The notes below the pieces were generated by a model. The model had not been told where the DNA came from. It did not search any database and saw only the letters and a program-made list of their open reading frames with translations. Position numbers and translations under genes: made by a program. Below, piece after piece: positions 22,131 through 26,374 of a stretch of 26,374 nucleotides of DNA. The number at the start of each line of letters is the position of its first letter. Within the stretch, counting starts at the first letter, position 1. Origin of the DNA: UBA922 sp964565405. GTDB lineage: Bacteria > Patescibacteriota > Patescibacteriia > Magasanikbacterales > UBA922. Location of the stretch: assembly GCA_964565405.1 (NCBI GenBank), contig CAZMEW010000014.1, positions 1-26,374 on the forward strand. The letters run 5' to 3'.

Positions 22131-23612
22131 TTAATTTACCTCAGTGTCAATCTTGTATTTATCTGGTCGAAAATGCGTATAGTAGCCTGATTTTTCGTGT
22201 TCATGACGGTAGACCAGATGTCCTGCAATCGCAAGCATGATCGGTACCCACATGCGTGCGGAATAATACTGTGTATTGAACAATTGAAACACTACGGGAA
22301 TTGTCACCAGAAATATCGAGAGATAACTCGCCGCGCGTGCGTCACGGTCATAAGACTGATTATGTGATCGTGTATACATGGCATATAGTACTGAGCCAAT
22401 AAATAATCCGAATGTTATGATACCCAGAAGTCCTTGTTCTGCCATAATTTTGGTTACAATACTATGTGCATCAATCGGATCGCCAAACTCGTAGGTGAAC
22501 AAATATACATCAGTAAGTCGGCTAACAAACGTTCCAATACCTTGTCCGAGAATCGGATGTTCGAGGAAAAATTTCCATGCAACTTCGGTCAAAATAATAC
22601 GAGTACTATTGGATGAAGATACTACCCCACTTTGGAGAAACGTAACCATGTAGAGTACCGCAGGGATCGAACAAATAATGCCCATGTATATATATTTTTT
22701 GATTTTTTTCCAATTAATAACTGACCGAAATAAATATGCAGCAAGAGCCAACGCAAAGATGAGTGTAACCCAACTTGCACGGGAGAAGGTAAGGAGTGCA
22801 GTCACCCCGCAGATTCCCGCAGCAATCCCATACCACAATTTTTGGCTTTCTTTTTTTGCAGTCAACATCAAGTACAATCCGATAGGAAATGCCACCACCA
22901 AAATTTCTGCCAATAAGATATGTCCGCTTACGAGATCATAATTGAAAGGCGCCCACCCCAAAATCTTGATTGGTACAGCGCGGTAGACTCCAGCCATTCC
23001 TGATCCCCCAACTACAAATGATGCGAGGCCGAGAAAAGCTCCCACCACACTAATACCGAGGGCCACGGTGAGTGCGCGTCGGAAAATTTCTTTGCTTCTG
23101 ATAATATTGGTTCCTAATACCACATATCCGACATACACGAATAATACGAACCGAATAAGATATGAAATACTTGCATGTAATTCCCATCCACTTACATTCA
23201 CGAGAGAGAGTGCAGCAGAGAGGATGAAGAGTGCATACCACCGGAGTTGCGGTAGATAGATCCGATGCTTCTCACCCATGAGCCATTTGCGAACTAGATA
23301 TATTCCATATGTACCAATCATGAATACTGCCCACACGTCGACCATGGGCGCATAGAAATCAAGCGCAGTTGATGACGATCCTAACACTCCTTTGAGTGTA
23401 TCGAGGTGCAATTCCCACCCGATCAACGGGTATAAGATGATCAAAATGTAGAGCCCAAACTCGAGATAATAGGAGAAAAAAAGTACGATCAATATTGCAG
23501 AGAGCCCTGCCAAGACCAGCGAACCTCGGGTAACAGCGTTCCAGAAAAAAATAAGAAAACATGCAGCAATACTCATGACAAAAGGAAAGGTGAGTTGTGT
23601 TCGGGTAGGCAT
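22131..23612 (-). CDS. O-antigen polymerase/ligase-like (Wzy/WaaL) membrane protein
   Basis: A 493-aa polytopic protein with about 11-12 hydrophobic segments and the O-antigen ligase core: LTFSRASWVTLIFALALAAY, then EHPILGQGIGTFVSRLTDVY in the large external loop and DAHSIVTKIMAEQGLLGII at the following helix, equivalent to NAHS in the ligase at 5047. It lacks the TPR tail of that protein. I start at the ATG at 23612, one base after the stop of the upstream GT4; the open frame continues upstream to 23738 only through that gene's coding sequence. Lying between two glycosyltransferases, it is more likely the repeat-unit polymerase (Wzy) of this cluster, but sequence alone cannot separate polymerase from ligase. 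Confidence 0.88.
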   Translation of the reverse strand: MPTRTQLTFPFVMSIAACFLIFFWNAVTRGSLVLAGLSAILIVLFFSYYLEFGLYILIILYPLIGWELHLDTLKGVLGSSSTALDFYAPMVDVWAVFMIGTYGIYLVRKWLMGEKHRIYLPQLRWYALFILSAALSLVNVSGWELHASISYLIRFVLFVYVGYVVLGTNIIRSKEIFRRALTVALGISVVGAFLGLASFVVGGSGMAGVYRAVPIKILGWAPFNYDLVSGHILLAEILVVAFPIGLYLMLTAKKESQKLWYGIAAGICGVTALLTFSRASWVTLIFALALAAYLFRSVINWKKIKKYIYMGIICSIPAVLYMVTFLQSGVVSSSNSTRIILTEVAWKFFLEHPILGQGIGTFVSRLTDVYLFTYEFGDPIDAHSIVTKIMAEQGLLGIITFGLFIGSVLYAMYTRSHNQSYDRDARAASYLSIFLVTIPVVFQLFNTQYYSARMWVPIMLAIAGHLVYRHEHEKSGYYTHFRPDKYKIDTEVN

Positions 23613-23613
23613 A

Positions 23614-24717
23614 CTAGTCTGTGACCAATTCTCGATATACTGCTTCGTACGCACTCGCCATATCGTGCACATCTGCGTGATCGAGCGCCCACTCACGCCC
23701 CCTCTTGGCGATTGCGAGCGATTCGTTTTTGTTCTCAATACATGATCGAATTGCCTGTGCTAATTCTTCTGGATTTTCTTTGGCAACCAGAATTCCATTG
23801 GTGCCTGACGTAATCATTTCTGGAATCCCATCAACCCGCGATGCAATGACGAGACGTTCACTTGCAAACGCTTCGAGTACCACCATCCCTAAGCCTTCCC
23901 AACGCGAGGGGACCAATACCATATCACTATGAGCATACACACTCGCCACATCAGTCGTCACTCCATTCCAGATGATTTTTTCTGCAATGCCCAATTTCTC
24001 AGAAAGATGTACCAGATTTTCTTTTTCTTCTCCTACTCCTACGATCATAAGCGTCCACGATATATCCCTCAGCTCTGCAAGCGCCTCGAGTGCTATGGCA
24101 TGACCTTTTTGTTGTGTAAGCCTGCCAACCATTACCAGTTGATAAGGTGATGTAAAATGTGCTTTTTTTATTTTTTTAAAATTATTAACATCAATCCCAT
24201 GCATAATCACCCGAACTTTATTCTCTGGAATCCGATATGCAGTCTTCATAAACTTCTTCACGGCAATTGATGGTGCTGTATAGAGAGTCGAAAAATTTCG
24301 CATACGACGCTTGATCATTTCCCAGAGCCAGGATTCTTGTATATTGATATTATGTTCGGTTGTCACGACTGGAATACCCAATGATCTGGCAGCACGCCTA
24401 CCCCAGAGATCTGCGCTAAAAAGGTGTGTATGTACAACATCAGCTTCCATATCGCGAAGTACCTGACGTAGCTTCCGTACTCGACTTAGATAGCCGATTT
24501 TGTCCAGTGGAAATACAGTGCATGATACGCCTGGAGGGAGATGTGACATGAGTGGTCGATCATCCCAGAGTGTAATAACTGATTGCTTTATAGTTTTTTC
24601 TGAAATATGTTTTGTCAGCTGAACTACAAAACGCTCGGCTCCTCCGAAACCGAGTCTAGGAATAATGTGCACGACATGGATTTGTTTTTGTTTGCCTTCT
24701 ACCACAACATTATGCAC
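23614..24717 (-). CDS. GT4 family glycosyltransferase
   Basis: A 367-aa family 4 glycosyltransferase and the first gene of its operon. The N-terminus reads IHVVHIIPRLGFGGAERFVV, with VVHTHLFSADLWG and TTEHNINIQ in the acceptor half. The donor half has VIMHGIDVNNF, MVGRLTQQKGH and PSRWEGLGMVVLEAFASER, with a complete EX7E motif. The start is a GTG at 24717; no ATG lies in a sensible position, and there is no Shine-Dalgarno. An extended -10 promoter lies about 40 bases upstream. It is similar to the GT4 at 21042, and both flank a Wzy-like gene, so they probably act on the same oligosaccharide. Substrates unknown. Confidence 0.92.
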   Translation of the reverse strand: MHNVVVEGKQKQIHVVHIIPRLGFGGAERFVVQLTKHISEKTIKQSVITLWDDRPLMSHLPPGVSCTVFPLDKIGYLSRVRKLRQVLRDMEADVVHTHLFSADLWGRRAARSLGIPVVTTEHNINIQESWLWEMIKRRMRNFSTLYTAPSIAVKKFMKTAYRIPENKVRVIMHGIDVNNFKKIKKAHFTSPYQLVMVGRLTQQKGHAIALEALAELRDISWTLMIVGVGEEKENLVHLSEKLGIAEKIIWNGVTTDVASVYAHSDMVLVPSRWEGLGMVVLEAFASERLVIASRVDGIPEMITSGTNGILVAKENPEELAQAIRSCIENKNESLAIAKRGREWALDHADVHDMASAYEAVYRELVTD

Positions 24718-24756
24718 AAAATAACACGCGAATAAGGTGTACTTTTTTCATGCGTA

Positions 24757-24785
24757 ATTATAGCATACGCAAGGGAAAACTAAAA
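24757..24785 (-). promoter_or_regulatory. extended -10 promoter of the second polysaccharide operon
   Basis: On the minus strand TGCTATAAT (TATAAT at 24762-24757) is a perfect -10 with an upstream TG. The -35 region (TTTTAG, 24785-24780) is weak, which is usual for extended -10 promoters. The -10 is framed by a short inverted repeat, TGCGTA (24751-24756) and TACGCA (24766-24771), a possible operator. Confidence 0.6.
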
Positions 24786-24795
24786 AGTGACAATG

Positions 24796-24889
24796 GTCAT
24801 TCGGAGCGAACCGAGCCAGGCCGGGGAGTCGAGGAATCTTTCTTACCTCAGTTTATGCAGGAAAGATTTCTCGCTACGCTCGAAATGAC
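24796..24889. repeat. REP-like imperfect palindromic repeat
   Basis: A 94-base imperfect inverted repeat. GTCATTCGGAGCGAACCGAG at the left resembles the complement of CTCGCTACGCTCGAAATGAC at the right, and an inner pair GAGGAATCTTTC/GAAAGATTTCTC continues it. This is the dispersed intergenic palindrome seen in many bacterial genomes, which often yields false ORFs resembling SFRAKRGIF. It is more degenerate on the left arm. Probably a nonautonomous mobile repeat. Confidence 0.7.
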
Positions 24890-24894
24890 AAACA

Positions 24895-24926
24895 AAAAAT
24901 CCCCTGATATATCGGGGGATTTTTTA
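24895..24926. terminator. bidirectional rho-independent terminator
   Basis: AAAATCCCC (24896-24904) pairs with GGGGATTTT (24914-24922 region) through a nearly self-complementary GATATATC centre, with A-runs on one side and T-runs on the other. On the minus strand it would end transcripts from the GC-rich gene and shield the operon promoter at 24757. Confidence 0.8.
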
Positions 24927-24928
24927 AT

Positions 24929-24994
24929 TTCCCTCAACTTTATTTCAAATCACTTACTATTTTTTACTTTGATTTGATGCAGAGTTGAAGGGAA
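24929..24994. repeat. imperfect inverted repeat at the AT/GC junction
   Basis: Arms 24929-24952 (TTCCCTCAACTT...CAAATCA) and 24970-24994 (complement TTCCCTTCAACTC...CAAATCA) match at roughly 19-20 of 25 positions, around an AT-rich 17-base centre. The right arm ends where GC-rich sequence begins. Confidence 0.5.
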
Positions 24995-24997
24995 GGA

Positions 24998-25026
24998 GGC
25001 GGCCGGACATTGCTGTCCGGACCGCC
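24998..25026 (-). terminator. GC-rich terminator hairpin behind the cysteine-rich gene
   Basis: GGCGGCCGGACA (24998-25009) pairs with TGTCCGGACCGCC (25014-25026) with one bulged base and a 4-base loop. On the minus strand a pyrimidine-rich stretch TCCTTCCCTTC follows. It is about 100 bases downstream of the stop codon at 25125. Confidence 0.6.
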
Positions 25027-25124
25027 CCTTCGGTTGTATTGTGTGATCGTCGTCGAACGGTCACCTACTGAAGCGAATCACACTTGTCGCTTCGAGATGC
25101 CTCCGCAGTTGTGCAGAGGAAGTT

Positions 25125-26374
25125 CTAGGGTGCGCAGCCGAGCATGGCCGGGGACAGGGTGAGGTTGCCCGGTCCGAAACCGCCACACTGGTTGCCGTCC
25201 TGCTTCGCGGTGCCGACCTTCTCGACGCCATCGACCCACGTCTTCAGCTTGGGATCGAACTTGGTCGGGGTTCCGGGATTGCAATCCCAGAACAGGCCGG
25301 TACCCGGATTCGCGACCGCGATGTCGACGCCCCAGATGCAGGCGTCGAGCTTGTACACGGTCTTCGTGACCGTGTAGCTGTTCCCCGAGCTTGCGGGGAG
25401 CGGCGGATCATCGAAGTCGCCATCCCAGTAGAAGTAGACGTCGCCCGCCGGGGTCGTGAGCGGTTCACCTCGCGCCGGGATCTCGACCTTGATCGAGAAC
25501 ACGTCTTCGCAGGTCGCGGTACCGACGCATTCGCCACCGTCGCAGTGATCGCCGTCGGTGCAGTCGACTCCGTCGTTGCACCCGGTGTCATCCGGGTCGT
25601 CCGCGGTACAGGTATCGCTCGACTCGTCGCACGAGCCACTGCAATCGCTGTCCGTGGTCACGAGCGGAAGACAGGGGTCTCCCGCGTGGACGCTACAGCT
25701 TCCGCCGCCGCAGGTGTCGGCGCCGTTGCAGTAGAGCCCATCTTCGCACGGCGCGCTGTTGTTGACATAGTCGCAAGATCCATCAGAGGGATCGCACGAA
25801 TCGTCGGTGCATTCGTTCTCGTCGTCGCAGACGGTGGGCTCGGTCATGCACCCTTCTTCGACGTCGCACCAGTAGTCCTCGGTGCAGTTGCTGTCGTCAT
25901 CGCACCAGTTGTCCATGGGCGTGGAGACGCAGGTGCCTTCGTCGCACAAGTCCTTGGTGCAGTCGACTCCGTCGTCGCATTCCTCGGCCACGGTGCAGTT
26001 GTCGTCACCGTCGCAGCTGTAGTTCGGGAACTGCCACGAGTGGACCTCGGGGGTCCCATCGTTGTCGCAGTCCTCGTCGCACCAGTCGCCGACGGTGTCG
26101 TTGTCGTCGTCGCCTTGGTCCGGGTTCGAGAGGGTGGGACAGTTGTCGTTCCACTCCTCGCACTCGGGGGGCGGGAGGTAGATGGCGTTGTAGTCGCGCG
26201 GCACCATGACCTCGGGGTCGCACACACCGTCGTTGTCGTCATCAGGGTCGCAGATGTCGCCCCAGGCGTCCCGATCGGGGTTCGCCTGCGCCTGGTTCCG
26301 GTGATAGGGGCAGTTGTCGAGGTCGTTCCTGACGTTGTCGCCGTCCCAGTCGTTGTCGCAGGCATCGCCCCACC
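25125..26374 (-). CDS. secreted protein with thrombospondin type 3 and Cys-rich repeats (5' end beyond window)
   Basis: The C-terminal 415 residues of a larger protein; the frame is open to the window edge, so start and signal peptide are unseen. The first ~100 visible residues are thrombospondin type 3-like calcium-binding repeats: DNDWDGDNVRNDLDNCP, DPDDDNDGVCDPE and GDDDNDTVGDWCDEDCDNDG. Then about 165 residues of cysteine-rich units follow, such as CDDGVDCTKDLCDEGTCVST, CDDENECTDDSCDPSDGSC and CEDGLYCNGADTCGGGSC, the style common in Myxococcota surface proteins. The last ~130 residues form a beta-rich domain (YKLDACIWGVDIAV, GLFWDCNPGTP, TWVDGVEKVG, NQCGGFGPGNL) resembling the C-terminus of the lipoprotein at 14031. 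GC content and GC-ending codons are far above the rest of the window, even above the 14031 gene. This is either horizontal transfer or a chimeric join. Likely extracellular and calcium-binding; function unknown. Confidence 0.85.
   Translation of the reverse strand, partial: WGDACDNDWDGDNVRNDLDNCPYHRNQAQANPDRDAWGDICDPDDDNDGVCDPEVMVPRDYNAIYLPPPECEEWNDNCPTLSNPDQGDDDNDTVGDWCDEDCDNDGTPEVHSWQFPNYSCDGDDNCTVAEECDDGVDCTKDLCDEGTCVSTPMDNWCDDDSNCTEDYWCDVEEGCMTEPTVCDDENECTDDSCDPSDGSCDYVNNSAPCEDGLYCNGADTCGGGSCSVHAGDPCLPLVTTDSDCSGSCDESSDTCTADDPDDTGCNDGVDCTDGDHCDGGECVGTATCEDVFSIKVEIPARGEPLTTPAGDVYFYWDGDFDDPPLPASSGNSYTVTKTVYKLDACIWGVDIAVANPGTGLFWDCNPGTPTKFDPKLKTWVDGVEKVGTAKQDGNQCGGFGPGNLTLSPAMLGCAP

Noticed and set aside
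23613..23738. Upstream extension of the Wzy-like protein by 42 residues
   Set aside because: It lies entirely within the 3' end of the GT4 gene; the ATG at 23612, one base after that stop, starts just before the first membrane helix.
24750..24977. 75-aa plus-strand ORF over the upstream region of the second operon
   Set aside because: It runs through the REP-like palindrome and terminator; its translation is the usual false product of such repeats and it has no ribosome site.
25844..26365. 173-aa and similar Thr/Arg-rich ORFs over the right-end gene
   Set aside because: Low-complexity translations of the opposite codon phases of the Cys-rich gene; no motif or start signal.

Overview
The window looks like part of a Patescibacteria (Candidate Phyla Radiation) chromosome, most likely Parcubacteria-like; this is an inference from gene families, since there is no rRNA or other marker gene. 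The supporting signs are AT-rich DNA with tightly packed or overlapping genes, few Shine-Dalgarno sequences, a very large secreted S-layer-like protein with the N-terminal repeat module common in Parcubacteria, a membrane-anchored DUF5667-type protein beside an ECF sigma factor, an O-antigen-ligase/TPR fusion, and a four-helix-bundle (S23/IVP) gene. The standard genetic code fits all genes. Almost everything concerns building and decorating the cell surface.

Layout. (1) 1-7140, all minus strand, reads as one operon: an O-antigen ligase-like protein with TPRs, glucose-1-phosphate cytidylyltransferase, CDP-glucose 4,6-dehydratase, a two-gene split transketolase, an SDR epimerase/reductase and a GT2 glycosyltransferase cut by the window edge. 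The set suggests synthesis of a CDP-linked, possibly branched-chain deoxy sugar and its transfer to a surface acceptor. (2) 7221-11385: the 1235-aa S-layer-like protein, with a strong terminator behind it and a hairpin-rich region of about 375 bases in front. (3) 11385-13145: a DUF5667-type membrane protein (probable anti-sigma) and its ECF sigma factor, divergent from (4) a small HTH regulator at 13506-13898. The intergenic region carries a cluster of TTGTATA/TATACAA half-sites. (5) 14031-15182, plus strand: a GC-rich cysteine-rich lipoprotein with a strong Shine-Dalgarno, unlike its neighbours. (6) 15328-16503: a GT4 glycosyltransferase behind a perfect sigma-70 consensus promoter. (7) 16651-24717, minus strand: a second surface-polysaccharide operon with two related GT4 enzymes around a Wzy/WaaL-type membrane protein, a GHL15-like glycosidase with FG-GAP repeats and a DUF11-like exported protein. 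It is interrupted by a 476-base cassette holding an S23/four-helix-bundle gene between perfect 30-base inverted repeats. (8) 24718-25124: promoter, REP-like palindrome, terminators and a compositional junction. (9) 25125-26374: the 3' part of a very GC-rich gene for a secreted protein with thrombospondin type 3 and cysteine-rich repeats.

The most interesting points are the S23 inverted-repeat cassette, a C-terminal domain shared by the two GC-rich cysteine-rich proteins, the split transketolase inside a CDP-sugar operon, the operator array between sigma factor and HTH gene, and the structured region upstream of the S-layer gene, including a terminator that faces the opposite way. The GC-rich end at 25 kb could also be an assembly chimera, which read coverage would settle.
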